Below, in pieces: positions 1-8,026 of a stretch of 64,000 nucleotides of DNA (the first letter of the stretch is position 1; every line of letters starts with the position of its first letter). A program made the translations under genes and the position numbers. The notes under the pieces are model-generated. The model worked only from the letters and a program-made list of their open reading frames with translations, had not been told where the DNA came from and did no database searches. The DNA is from an uncultured Faecalibacterium sp. (GTDB lineage: Bacteria > Bacillota > Clostridia > Oscillospirales > Ruminococcaceae): the NCBI GenBank assembly GCA_937907025.1, contig CALESJ010000026.1, positions 1 through 64,000 of the forward strand, written 5' to 3'.

Positions 1-20
1 CTGATTCACTAATTTCTACC

Positions 21-41
21 GTGCAGGTGTCCAACTTGCAC
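21..41. repeat. Imperfect inverted repeat, possible operator
   Basis: The arms GTGCAGGT and ACTTGCAC pair with one G-T mismatch around a 5-base centre. The repeat lies just downstream of the leftward promoter at 59-87, so it could be an operator or a hairpin at the 5' end of that transcript. The gene it would serve is outside the window. Confidence 0.3.
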
Positions 42-58
42 TTGCAATTTGCTTTTTA

Positions 59-87
59 ATTATATTATTTATGGTAGGTTAATGCAA
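59..87 (-). promoter_or_regulatory. Leftward sigma-A-type promoter
   Basis: Read on the minus strand this is TTGCAT, a 17-base spacer and TATAAT. The -35 lies at 87-82 and the -10 at 64-59. It would transcribe out of the left edge of the window, so the controlled gene is not visible. Confidence 0.5.
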
Positions 88-507
88 GGGACAAAAATTC
101 GAAAATCAACGATATTTCTGACTTCTTTTCGGTTGTTTTGCGACGTTATCGCCCAAAATTAGGAGACAAAATCCATGTTAAAAGCATTATCTATATAACA
201 GCATTTGCCTTGAGGGCAGGTAGGGTAATGGCTCTCTTCAGAGCGGGGCAGCCATACATTTCCCGCCGCCCGGCATTGTTACTCCGCCAGGCCTTTTATG
301 TAAGGCAGTTTCCGTGCCACCGGCGAACGGAAGGGGCTCCCCCCTCCGAGTCCTCCAACGGGGGCGAAACCTGTTGGTATATGGCTTAGATTGAGTCTAG
401 TTGATATACCTTTGCCGGACAGCTACTGCCTACCGCATTCCGTGTGTCATCCTAAGCACACAAACATCCATGCATGTGCCGGACAAAAGGTACCAGATTC
501 CGTGTTG
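88..507. other. About 420 bases with no supportable gene
   Basis: Open frames here are short, lack ribosome sites and have no recognisable protein character. One nested inverted repeat stands out at 376-410: outer arms GGTATAT and ATATACC, with inner arms TAGA and TCTA. The rest, on the minus strand, resembles eroded coding sequence of the decayed genes that follow, but I cannot name it. Confidence 0.4.
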
Positions 508-917
508 TCATTTCTTCAGATAGTACCGACGTACCGTCTGCAAAGCCGCCTTGTCTGTGGCTTTTCCACGGGAGAGCGACAGGTGAAAATGCCGTGCCGT
601 TTCCGCCACGGAGCACTCCGTATCATCGGTAAAACCCAACCGAAAAAGCAGCCAGATGCGCAGCCGGAAACCAGATTTCTGCTGGGCGGTGTGCACCTCT
701 CGGATGGTTTCTTTCCGCAGATAAGTCTATCCCGGGGTCTGCTGGTAGGGGTCAACCACAAAGCAGGAAAAGGGACGCCAGTCCTCCTGCGACACACTGT
801 TCAGCCACAAAAGGATACTGGCATAGCGTAGCGACTTTCGAAACGGTTCTAGGCTGCTGCCACGGCATCCAGCATGGCGTTGCGGATGGACAGGGCACAT
901 AGTTCTTCATTCGCCAT
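508..917 (-). pseudogene. Decayed sigma-70 region-4-like gene
   Basis: The start at 917 (MANEEL...) overlaps the end of the upstream gene, as in an operon. The first 21 codons run into a TAG that a single lost base would explain, because reading resumes in another frame as LEPFRKSLRYASILLWLN. A further in-frame TAG occurs before TYLRKETI. The last 60 or so residues look like a region-4 helix-turn-helix: LTDD-type turn, SVAETARHF, then SRGKATDKAALQTVRRYY, the position of the sigma-factor recognition helix. An intact version would be about 135 residues, like the small sigma-like regulators found on clostridial mobile elements. A frameshift plus a stop make this a pseudogene. The family call is by pattern only. 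Confidence 0.5.
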
Positions 918-1291
918 GGTCATTCTCTGTATTCACCGTAAGATTTTCAAATAAGGAAGCAAAAGCGGTCCACAGTTGTTCCAGCACGGTCTGATCCTTC
1001 AGTGGAAAATTACTCAGCACATCCAGCAAGGCATCTGCCATTTTTTCCGGCTACAGCAGCGTTTCCAGCTTGTCCTGTCCCCTTGCGCAGCTTTACATAC
1101 AACTCCTCCGCAGTCTGCCGGGTCAGCAGGGCTGCCCGGTCAATTTTGAGGGAAGCTGTTTTGGCCACCGTGCTTTTCTTGATTTCCTTGATGTTGATCA
1201 AGAATTGTCTTTGGAGAGTGTCCAAATCCGGCTGTTTCACGGGAATTTTCAGAATTTCAACCCGGCGCGCCGCCGGGTTGGTGGTGGCCTT
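907..1291 (-). pseudogene. Decayed gene of unknown function
   Basis: A coding-like frame reads NPAARRVEILKI, then KQPDLDTLQRQFLINIKEIK and a lysine-rich stretch to KLRKG. After a frameshift it continues as DKLETLL, TAG, PEKMADALLDVLSNFPLKD, and ends NDHGE just inside the start of the next gene. No credible start codon with a ribosome site is left. The product would be a soluble, helical protein of about 125 residues. I do not recognise the family. Its position between an XRE regulator and a sigma-like gene, with overlapping ends, suggests a regulatory or partition operon of a former mobile element. Confidence 0.45.
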
Positions 1292-1766
1292 TCACTGGTT
1301 GCTCCATTTTTGTGCTTTCGCCATTTCTTTGTCGGTGGAGGACAGTACCTGGGTGCAGAGCGGCATCCCCTGAGGCGATGGCGTCGGAAAAGTATTCCGA
1401 CGCCAGTTCGGTCACCAGGCCGAACTGAGGATTCTCCAGCAGCAGGCTGACTACCTGGGAAGCCACCCAGCCCGTGTACAGATTCCGGGCCGCCTGTACC
1501 GAAAGCCCCAGTTCTGCGATGTCGTAGTGGATGCGGCCCCGGCCATCACTTTCGCTCATCAGAAAATCTGTGGACACCTGAAAAATCCGGGCAATGGCAA
1601 TCCCGTTGTCTGCACTGAGTTTGTCGATCTCGCCGCTGAGAAACCGGCTGAGAGTTCCTGCCGTCATCCCGGTCCGAGCTGCCAGTTTCTGCTGGGTCAC
1701 GGTTTTCTCTTGCGTCAGGTCGGCGCTCTACTCTCGGACATCGCCGAGTAGATGGGTCTAGCTCAT
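1257..1766 (-). pseudogene. XRE-family helix-turn-helix regulator, interrupted by early stops
   Basis: A perfect AGGAGGT at 1780-1774 precedes ATG at 1766, but codons 3 and 13 are both TAG in the same frame as the rest of the gene. After them the frame is open and encodes a lambda-repressor-like HTH (TQQKLAARTGMTAGTLSRFL) and a C-terminal half ending LASEYFSDAIA. Near 1350 the original frame appears to shift, giving an alternative end at 1292. Internal GTG 1700 could start a product, but it would lack the first helix. The strong ribosome site and intact HTH show recent function. Two stops and a probable frameshift indicate decay, unless amber is suppressed. Confidence 0.65.
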
Positions 1767-1768
1767 CT

Positions 1769-2122
1769 GTGGCACCTCCTTGCGTTCATTATCCCAAGGC
1801 CAAACTATACCACAACCTTTCCTTTGTTGGACTGGCCGGATTCCTGCTCGGCCTTCTTGCTATCTTTTTGGTTTCTCTGTTTACCGGACTGGTCATCGCT
1901 GCCCTGGGCCTTGTCCTCTTGGTTTACGCCAGCGATCAGGAAAAGAAAGCCATGGTGCAAGCCTCTAAACAAAGCCAAGAAGTACAGGCACGAAAAGACG
2001 AAGCTATTGAACGAATGAAAGCCTGCCGCCAATATCGGACCGCCAAAAAAGAGGCGGAGGAAAAGGGCATCTCCCCGGCCGACGTACAGGATCTGGTGGC
2101 CCAGCTGACCATGCAGAGCTAA
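1769..2122 (+). CDS. Small membrane protein with charged C-terminal tail, start uncertain
   Basis: The frame encodes one hydrophobic hairpin or long helix (FVGLAGFLLGLLAIFLVSLF and TGLVIAALGLVLLVYA), followed by a basic and acidic, coiled-coil-like tail (KKAMVQASKQSQEVQARKDE) and the end DVQDLVAQLTMQS. The only upstream start is GTG 1769, which lies inside the ribosome site of the divergent XRE gene and has none of its own, so the true 5' end may have been lost. The family is not recognised. Topology suggests a membrane-anchored accessory protein of the mobile element. It is followed by a good terminator. It could be a truncated gene. Confidence 0.45.
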   Translation: MAPPCVHYPKAKLYHNLSFVGLAGFLLGLLAIFLVSLFTGLVIAALGLVLLVYASDQEKKAMVQASKQSQEVQARKDEAIERMKACRQYRTAKKEAEEKGISPADVQDLVAQLTMQS

Positions 2123-2181
2123 TCCCCGGTTTCCTTTCTCCATCGAAAACCCGGCCAAATCCTTCATATATTATTTGAGTA

Positions 2182-2224
2182 GAGTCACATGGAAAACTTT
2201 CCATGTGGCTCTATTTTCATTTTA
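2182..2224 (+). terminator. Rho-independent terminator
   Basis: Arms AGAGTCACATGGAAA and TTTCCATGTGGCTCT form a 15-pair stem with one mismatch, followed by a T-rich tract (ATTTTCATTTT). It ends the small membrane protein transcript and insulates the amidoligase operon. Confidence 0.75.
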
Positions 2225-2241
2225 CAAGGAGGATTTGTCCT

Positions 2242-2362
2242 ATGAACCTGTGCTGAGAATTTTCGCATTCCCGAAGGTGTGGCGGAAGCCCTGGCAGCCC
2301 TGACTGTTGCCGTGATGACTGCCGCCATCACCGCCCTGTCCGAAGAATCCGACAATGAGTGA
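2242..2362 (+). pseudogene. Frameshifted 39-residue ORF before the amidoligase
   Basis: AGGAGG is followed by ATG AAC CTG TGC TGA, which stops after four codons. Removing one A from the start region gives a smooth 39-codon frame: MTCAENFRIPEGVAEALAAL..., then a hydrophobic VAVMTAAITAL segment and an acidic end SEESDNE. Its stop overlaps the upstream region of the amidoligase gene. The strong ribosome site and coupling suggest a real small gene of the operon that has suffered a one-base insertion, or one that needs frameshifting. Function unknown. The helix-rich middle could be a short transmembrane or amphipathic segment. Confidence 0.5.
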
Positions 2363-2376
2363 GAAAGGAACCAACA

Positions 2377-3492
2377 ATGAAAGATACCATGACCTGTGTA
2401 TGCTGCGGTGCCGAGGTCCACCGCGACGATGTTTATTTTGTAAATGACCAGCCCCTTTGCCGGGACTGTGCCGATGAAGAAACCTTTGTGTGTGACAGCT
2501 GCGGTTTCCGGTACTGGAACAGCGACAACCAGGGCGACAACACGCTGGACCTGTGTCCGTCCTGTCGGGAGGAATACTATGTAGCCTGCAGTGTCTGCGG
2601 TCGGCTTGTACGCATCAGTGAAGCCTGCTATGCGGAGGACGAAGAAGGAGCCGACCCGTATTGTGAATCCTGCTATCAGACCCATGTGGGCGACGCCCTC
2701 CACAGTTACAGCTACAAACCGACGCCCATCTTCTACGGCGGCGGCCCGCTGTACATGGGGGTAGAGCTGGAAGTGGACGGCGCCGGGCAGAGTGCTTCCC
2801 ACGCCCGCACAGCGCTGAACGTGATGAACCGCCAGGCGGAATACGCCTATGTGAAAACCGATGGCAGCCTGGATGACGGTCTGGAGCTGGTCACTCATCC
2901 CTGCAGCCTGGAAGAACACATGACCAACGTTCCCTGGGCAGACACCATGGCTGCCTTCCGGGAAATGGGGTACAACAGCCACAACGCCGGAACCTGCGGA
3001 CTGCATGTCCATGTGAACCGGACTGCCCTGGGAGAGCACAGCGCTGCCCAGGATGAAACCATCGGCAAGATCCTGTATCTGTTCGAGCGGTTCTGGCAGG
3101 AGATTCTGAAATTCAGCCGCCGCACCGAAAGCCAGATGAACCACTGGGCCGCCCGGTACGGGTACAAGAACAGCGCCAAGGAGATTCTGGATCACGCCAA
3201 ATACGATTCCGGCAACGGGCGCTATGCCTGCGTCAACCTGACCAACCACGACACCATCGAGTTCCGGGCTTTCCGGGGCACCCTCAAATACAATACCCTC
3301 ATCGCCACCCTGCAGTTTGTCCAGCACATCTGCGAGGTGGCGCTTTCTTTGTCCGAGGGGGAAATCAAGGACCTGGGCTGGCCGGAACTTGTCACCTATC
3401 TCACCGACAGTACAACCCCGGAATTGGTGCAATACCTGAAAGAGCGGCGCTTGTATGTCAATGAACCCGTTTCGGGCGAATGGGAGGTGTGA
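2377..3492 (+). CDS. Zinc-finger amidoligase (PF12224-like)
   Basis: The 371-residue product should join a carboxylate to an amine by ATP-driven glutamine-synthetase-like chemistry. Residues 1-110 hold paired Cys clusters (CVCC, CRDC, CDSC, CPSC, CSVC, CESC), likely treble-clef zinc fingers. The C-terminal half shows the amidoligase hallmarks: GVELEVDG (metal-binding glutamates), TDGSL followed by GLELVTHP, CGLHVHVN, and TIEFRAFRGTL. ATG 2377 is chosen because GAAAGGA lies 8 bases upstream; an in-frame GTG at 2359 overlaps the previous ORF and has no ribosome site. The stop overlaps the ribosome site of the glutamine amidotransferase gene, implying a functional pair in which the amidotransferase supplies ammonia. 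Such pairs are described from phages and plasmids (Iyer, Burroughs and Aravind). The substrate is unknown. Confidence 0.8.
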   Translation: MKDTMTCVCCGAEVHRDDVYFVNDQPLCRDCADEETFVCDSCGFRYWNSDNQGDNTLDLCPSCREEYYVACSVCGRLVRISEACYAEDEEGADPYCESCYQTHVGDALHSYSYKPTPIFYGGGPLYMGVELEVDGAGQSASHARTALNVMNRQAEYAYVKTDGSLDDGLELVTHPCSLEEHMTNVPWADTMAAFREMGYNSHNAGTCGLHVHVNRTALGEHSAAQDETIGKILYLFERFWQEILKFSRRTESQMNHWAARYGYKNSAKEILDHAKYDSGNGRYACVNLTNHDTIEFRAFRGTLKYNTLIATLQFVQHICEVALSLSEGEIKDLGWPELVTYLTDSTTPELVQYLKERRLYVNEPVSGEWEV

Positions 3493-3494
3493 GT

Positions 3495-4490
3495 ATGTGC
3501 GGACTGTTTGGATTCAGTGACCCTTACGGCAGCCTCACTCCATGGCAGGCCCGGCAGCTGGTGCGTGCCCTTGCCGTCAGCAGCATGGTGCGCGGCACCG
3601 ACGCCACCGGCATCGCCTACAACAGCAAGCATCGGCTCCACATTTACAAGCGGGCGGAGAAAGCCAGCGACACCCTGCTCTATCCTTCCGCCGGGTCCCG
3701 TGTGGTGATGGGCCATGTGCGCATGACGACCCAGGGCAACGCCAAATTCAACCACAACAACCATCCCTTTCCCGGTGATCTGGACGGACACAGCCCCGGC
3801 AGCGGTCCCGACTTTGCCCTGGCCCACAACGGCGTTCTGACCAACGATCTGATCTTGCGCCATCAGCTGCACCTGCCCAAAACAAGGATCGAAACGGACA
3901 GCTATGTGGCGGTACAGATATTGCAGGCCGCCGGAACGCTGGACATGGACACCCTGGCCGAACTGGCACAGCAGCTGGAAGGCACCTTCACCCTTACCGT
4001 TCTGGACCGGGAGGACAACCTCTATTTCGTGCGGGGCAACAATCCCCTGTGCCTGGTGGAGTTTTCACACCTGGGGCTGTTCGTCTATGCCAGCACGGCG
4101 GAAATTCTGCAGGAAGCCATTGCCCGGTGTGCCTTTCTCAACGCCCGTCTGTTTTCCCGCGTCTGGACCGAGGAAGGTGAGATCCTGAAGCTGGGCTGTG
4201 ACGGCCGCATGGAAACCCGCTACTTTGACACTACCCGGCTGCATGAATCCTTTTACGGGCTCTGGGGCTGGCAGAGGAACAAGCCTGCACACTGCGCCAC
4301 CGGGACCTCCGACCTGTTGGACACGGCCTGCAATCTTGGTTACGATGAGGAGGATGTGGCCATTCTGCAGGCCTGCGGGTACTGCTCTGAGGAGATTGAG
4401 GAACTGCTGCAAGACCCGGAATTGTTCCGCTCTGCCCTGCAGGACGCCCAATGTGAGTTCGTCATGTACGGGGGTGATTACCTACCATGA
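3495..4490 (+). CDS. Class II glutamine amidotransferase
   Basis: An Ntn-type glutaminase that would release ammonia from glutamine for the amidoligase before it. ATG 3495 is the true start because it places the nucleophile Cys at position 2 (MCGLFGF) and is preceded by GGGAGGTG. Further family motifs are RGTDATGIAY, GHVRMTTQGN, LAHNGVLTN (oxyanion Asn-Gly), ETDSYV and EGTFTLTVLD. Residues about 1-220 form the glutaminase domain. There is no sugar-isomerase or synthetase domain, so its partner enzyme must be separate. The last 60 residues (GYDEEDVAILQACGYCSEEI...) look like a small helical bundle, perhaps for docking. It overlaps the next gene by 4 bases. Confidence 0.85.
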   Translation: MCGLFGFSDPYGSLTPWQARQLVRALAVSSMVRGTDATGIAYNSKHRLHIYKRAEKASDTLLYPSAGSRVVMGHVRMTTQGNAKFNHNNHPFPGDLDGHSPGSGPDFALAHNGVLTNDLILRHQLHLPKTRIETDSYVAVQILQAAGTLDMDTLAELAQQLEGTFTLTVLDREDNLYFVRGNNPLCLVEFSHLGLFVYASTAEILQEAIARCAFLNARLFSRVWTEEGEILKLGCDGRMETRYFDTTRLHESFYGLWGWQRNKPAHCATGTSDLLDTACNLGYDEEDVAILQACGYCSEEIEELLQDPELFRSALQDAQCEFVMYGGDYLP

Positions 4491-5062
4491 GGATTGCCTA
4501 TGTACGGGTTTCCACTGCCGAGCAAAATGAGCAGCGTCAGATTGCAGCGCTGGAACAGCACCACATTGAGCGGTGGTTTACCGAGAAGGTATCCGGCAAG
4601 GACACCAACCGCCCTCAGCTGCAGGCCATGCTGGAGTTTGCCCGGGAAGGTGATACCATCTATGTGCACGATTTCAGCCGCCTTGCCCGCAGTACTGCCG
4701 ATCTTTTGAAAATCGTGGAGCTGCTGCAACGCAAGAAGATTCACCTGGTCAGCAACAAGGAGAACATCGACTCCTCCACCCCCACCGGCAAGCTCATGCT
4801 GACCATGATCGGGGCCATCAATGAGTTCGAGCGGCAGAACCTCCTGGAGCGTCAGAGGGAAGGCATTGCCATTGCCAAATCAAAGGGGAAATACAAAGGC
4901 CGGTGTCCCGTTCGACTGGATCCCATGCGTTTTGAAGAGGCCTATGCCCGGTACAAAGCCAGGGAAATCACCAAGAAAGAGATGGCACGCCAGCTGGGCA
5001 TTTCCCGTCCCACGCTGGACAGGCTGCTGGCCGAGTATCTGGCCGGTCCCTGCGAATCATAA
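4487..5062 (+). CDS. Small serine recombinase (resolvase/invertase family)
   Basis: The 191-residue protein has the resolvase catalytic domain: YVRVSTAEQ with catalytic Ser9, then IYVHDFSRLARS and GKLMLTMIGAINEFER with the long E-helix, and a C-terminal HTH (KKEMARQLGISRPTLDRLL). Size and layout are those of Tn3-type resolvases and plasmid multimer resolvases. Its ATG overlaps the amidotransferase stop (ATGA), so the three genes are translationally coupled. Coupling a recombinase to an amidoligase pair suggests the unit is a plasmid or transposon maintenance module, or that recombination and the modification belong together. No inverted-repeat transposon ends were found next to it. Confidence 0.9.
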   Translation: MRIAYVRVSTAEQNEQRQIAALEQHHIERWFTEKVSGKDTNRPQLQAMLEFAREGDTIYVHDFSRLARSTADLLKIVELLQRKKIHLVSNKENIDSSTPTGKLMLTMIGAINEFERQNLLERQREGIAIAKSKGKYKGRCPVRLDPMRFEEAYARYKAREITKKEMARQLGISRPTLDRLLAEYLAGPCES

Positions 5063-5068
5063 AAAGAC

Positions 5069-5123
5069 GGTTCCTCTCTGTCACGCCATCACACGGCCGA
5101 CGGAAGAGGAGCCTCTTTTTTTT
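5069..5123 (+). terminator. Rho-independent terminator of the amidoligase operon
   Basis: GGTTCCTCT pairs with AGAGGAGCC (one mismatch) across a loop of about 33 bases, and is followed by TCTTTTTTTT. It lies directly after the resolvase stop. Confidence 0.7.
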
Positions 5124-5233
5124 GCCCGCCTGTGCAAAGGCAGGGACTTTCGTTACACTTTGTAAAAGAATGCGTTTTAGGACCCGTATTTTACACAATA
5201 AGAGCCCGGAGATAAGCGAATTTAGAGTATACC

Positions 5234-6325
5234 CTATTCTTCTTCAAATTCCTTCTGCAGCACATACAAAGCCAGCATGTACAAGCTGGGCATCCAAAGA
5301 CGTCCGCTGCGTTTGCGCAGGGTTGCGGGGGACAATCCAAGCTGCCGGTACCGTTCCAGGACCATCTGCAGTTCGGGCATTTTTCCCCGGTCACGCATCT
5401 CTGCCACCAGGGAATCATAGGTTCCCTGGTAATACAGGTATTGCTGTATATCCCTCATTTTCTCTTTGGTGCTCTCATGCCAGGATGTCTGCTTTTCAAT
5501 TTCCGCCTTGACCTTTTCTATGGACCGGTAAGGAGAAATGTCCAGACAGGTTTGAATGCCTTGGCACATCGCTTCTGGCGCGTTGTCCATGAGCCATTTG
5601 AACAGAGCATAGCGGTCAACGATATCCAGCTTTCTGCCCAGGCTGCGCAGTCCTGCCGGGTAGAGCTGGTATTCGATCCTCATCAGGCTCATTCCTGATA
5701 CGACATCTTCCTTTGAAAAGCGCTTTTGCTCATGGACCTTGTCATAGACCACCAGGCCGCGCCTTTTGTTGGCGATCTTGAAACTGTACCGTTCATCTTC
5801 CTGACGGGGCAATGACAAAAGATGATAGGTGTTTTTGTGGGGTGTCCTTTTCAGAAGGTCCAGATAATCTGGAATGGAAAAAGGTTCCATAAATTCAATT
5901 CCCATACACAGATCGATGCGATTGACCTGACAATCTTCCATCTTCAGGAAAGACAGACCATGCCGCCAAAAAAAATCATTGAAAATAAATCTGCATTTAC
6001 TGAGGATATCACTTCTGCAGTCAGTGATTGCCAGGTATCCCTCCTCTTTGTCCACCATGACCCGTGGATTCACAAACAGCTTCAAATATTGCCAGATACC
6101 ATTATTCAGGATTTTTGCTCTCAAGCCGGGACAAAGAGAAAATTGGTACTGATTGTGGGCATACCTCTTACATTCTTGGGTCAGGAACTGCCATACACTT
6201 TTGATATGATCATATCGATTGGACTCTGAGAAGGTATAGAGCAATTCAATAGTATGAATTCCCACTTCCCTGTGATACAAACGACAAGAAGGAATTGCAA
6301 AACGATCCCAACTATTTTTGGGCAT
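5234..6325 (-). CDS. Rep_trans-like replication initiation protein
   Basis: The 363-residue soluble protein carries VNRIDLCMGIEF near residue 130 and GLVVYDKVHEQK near residue 205. Both spacing and sequence are like the RiDlxxD and YdKxxE blocks of plasmid and phage replication initiators of the Rep_trans (PF02486) type, which nick DNA for rolling-circle replication. The C-terminal third is basic and helical and ends ALYVLQKEFEEE. ATG 6325 follows AGAGGATT at good spacing. The gene is visibly more AT-rich than the core genes, consistent with transfer. It shares the minus strand with the large serine recombinase upstream. The catalytic tyrosine cannot be assigned by eye. Confidence 0.6.
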   Translation of the reverse strand: MPKNSWDRFAIPSCRLYHREVGIHTIELLYTFSESNRYDHIKSVWQFLTQECKRYAHNQYQFSLCPGLRAKILNNGIWQYLKLFVNPRVMVDKEEGYLAITDCRSDILSKCRFIFNDFFWRHGLSFLKMEDCQVNRIDLCMGIEFMEPFSIPDYLDLLKRTPHKNTYHLLSLPRQEDERYSFKIANKRRGLVVYDKVHEQKRFSKEDVVSGMSLMRIEYQLYPAGLRSLGRKLDIVDRYALFKWLMDNAPEAMCQGIQTCLDISPYRSIEKVKAEIEKQTSWHESTKEKMRDIQQYLYYQGTYDSLVAEMRDRGKMPELQMVLERYRQLGLSPATLRKRSGRLWMPSLYMLALYVLQKEFEEE

Positions 6326-6468
6326 AGGAATCCTCTTTTCTATCAGAAAATGTAGGTTTTCAAAGAATTTTTATCTGAAAAGATCAAGAAACTTTCACAC
6401 AAAAAGAGCAGACATAAATAGGTAAAAAAAGAAGACCGGTCGAATCTTTCCACCTGTGGTGGTCAGAC

Positions 6469-8025
6469 TCAATCGGCCCCTTTTGGCTCCGTGAAAGCAA
6501 ACTCGATGGTGATGTTTTTCTCATCATCCACTTCAATCCGGCGAACGAGTTGCTGGAGCTGGGCTTTGTTCAGTTTTTCAAATTGCAGAAAGTCCCGTAT
6601 CTTGCGTTCCATCTGGAGCAGGTCCTGCCCGTCCTGTCTGGACTTTCGGAGTTGCTCAAGCTGCCGCCGGCAATTGGCTTCTTCCCGGCGGAGTTCCTTG
6701 GAGATATACTGGAACTCTTCCTTGCTCAGCGTGCCGGACGCCTTGTCTTTATAGGCATTCAGCCGGGTACGCTGCGCTTTTTCCAGGTCCCGTTCCAGTT
6801 TGCGTTCCCGGGATTTGGTATCGGTCGTGTGCGTTTCCTTTTCTGCCCGTTCCCGGGCGATAGCTTTTGGATCGACCATCCCCCGGGCCAGTTCTTTCAG
6901 GGAATCCACCACCGCCTGAAGCACCGTATCCTCCCGGATACTGTGAGAGGTACACCGGCGGGCTGTGGGGTCCCGGTAGTAACCGTAACAGTTCAGGTAC
7001 CAGTACTTGCCCCGCTGCTTGGCATACATGGGACTGCCGCAGTCGGCGCAGAAAACGATGCCTGTGAGCAGGTGTTCATGGTCGGTGGCATCATAAGTGC
7101 GCACGCGGAGCAGCTTCTGGGCCAGGGCGAAATCCTCCCGGCTGACAAGGGGTTCGTGGGTATTCTGTACCACAACCCAGTCTTCCGGTTCCACACGGCG
7201 GCGTTTATGTACCTTGTAATTGATGGTCTTGGTAAACTGCTGGGCCATATCTCCCTGATACACAGGGTGGCTCAGGATGCGGCGGATGGTTTCGGCGTTC
7301 CACAGCCCGGTGAACTGCCGGCTTTTGTCGGTCATACCTTTCTGGGCCGCCGGGGATGGTATTTCATCCCGGTTCAGCCGCTTGGCAATGGCTGTGCGGC
7401 TGGTACCGCCCAGAAACAGCCGGAAGATGCGGCGCACCACGGGAGCGGTCTGTGCATCAGGCAGCAAGTGGTACTTGTCCTTGGGGTCGATGCGGTACCC
7501 GTAGGGTGCCTGCCGCCCCAGGAACTTGCCCTGGCGTTTCAGGATGCCCAGCGAAGTACGGACCTTGGCGCTGGCATCAGCCGCATAAAAATCGTTGAAT
7601 ACATTTTTAAATACCGCCATCTGCTGGACGGTGTCGGTGTTGCGTGCCGAGTCGTACTGGTCGTTCACTGCCACGAAGCGGATTCCCATACGCGGGAAAA
7701 TCTGCTCTAGGTAACGGCCGGTTTCGGCATAGTTGCGTCCCAGGCGGGACAGGTCTTTGACGATGACGCACCGCACGCTGCCATCCAGCAGGCAGGCGTT
7801 CAGTTCCTGGAACCCAGGCCGGTCAAAGTCGGTGCCGGTATGTCCGTCATCCACGAATTCTTTGGTGATGACGAATCCGTTGTCCTGCGCCCAGTTGGTT
7901 AAGTAAGCGCGTTGGTTCTGAATGGAATCCGACTCCGCCGCCGGGCCGTCTGCGGAAGACAGGCGCAGATAGATGGCCGCTTCCGTCAGTCCCGGGGGCA
8001 GGTCGGTGTTTTGTTTTTGTTTCAT
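6469..8025 (-). CDS. Large serine recombinase
   Basis: A 518-residue site-specific integrase/excisionase of the TnpX/TndX/phiC31 type. The N-terminal catalytic domain has IYLRLSS (nucleophile Ser), EFVDDGHTGTDFDRPGF and VKDLSRLGRNY. The recombinase domain includes APYGYRIDPKDKYHLLPD and the zinc ribbon FCADCGSPMY...NCYGY...RRCTSHSI. A coiled coil follows (about residues 390-480), then a short C-terminal tail. ATG 8025 is preferred to the upstream ATG 8046 because AGGAGGAG lies 6-15 bases before it. Its start is one base after the stop of the 38-residue ORF, so translation is coupled. It probably moved the surrounding element; attachment sites were not identified. Confidence 0.92.
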   Translation of the reverse strand: MKQKQNTDLPPGLTEAAIYLRLSSADGPAAESDSIQNQRAYLTNWAQDNGFVITKEFVDDGHTGTDFDRPGFQELNACLLDGSVRCVIVKDLSRLGRNYAETGRYLEQIFPRMGIRFVAVNDQYDSARNTDTVQQMAVFKNVFNDFYAADASAKVRTSLGILKRQGKFLGRQAPYGYRIDPKDKYHLLPDAQTAPVVRRIFRLFLGGTSRTAIAKRLNRDEIPSPAAQKGMTDKSRQFTGLWNAETIRRILSHPVYQGDMAQQFTKTINYKVHKRRRVEPEDWVVVQNTHEPLVSREDFALAQKLLRVRTYDATDHEHLLTGIVFCADCGSPMYAKQRGKYWYLNCYGYYRDPTARRCTSHSIREDTVLQAVVDSLKELARGMVDPKAIARERAEKETHTTDTKSRERKLERDLEKAQRTRLNAYKDKASGTLSKEEFQYISKELRREEANCRRQLEQLRKSRQDGQDLLQMERKIRDFLQFEKLNKAQLQQLVRRIEVDDEKNITIEFAFTEPKGAD

Positions 8026-8026
8026 T

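Noticed and set aside
508..1766. Amber (TAG to Gln) recoding of an intact phage-like operon
   Set aside because: At least two true frameshifts occur in the same genes, and no amber suppressor tRNA is visible. Ordinary decay is simpler. Kept only as a low-interest finding.
6460..6475. Short match GACTCAATC shared with inverted copy near 389-399 as an attachment core
   Set aside because: Only nine to ten bases, in inverted orientation, and one copy is the coding end of the recombinase; too little evidence.
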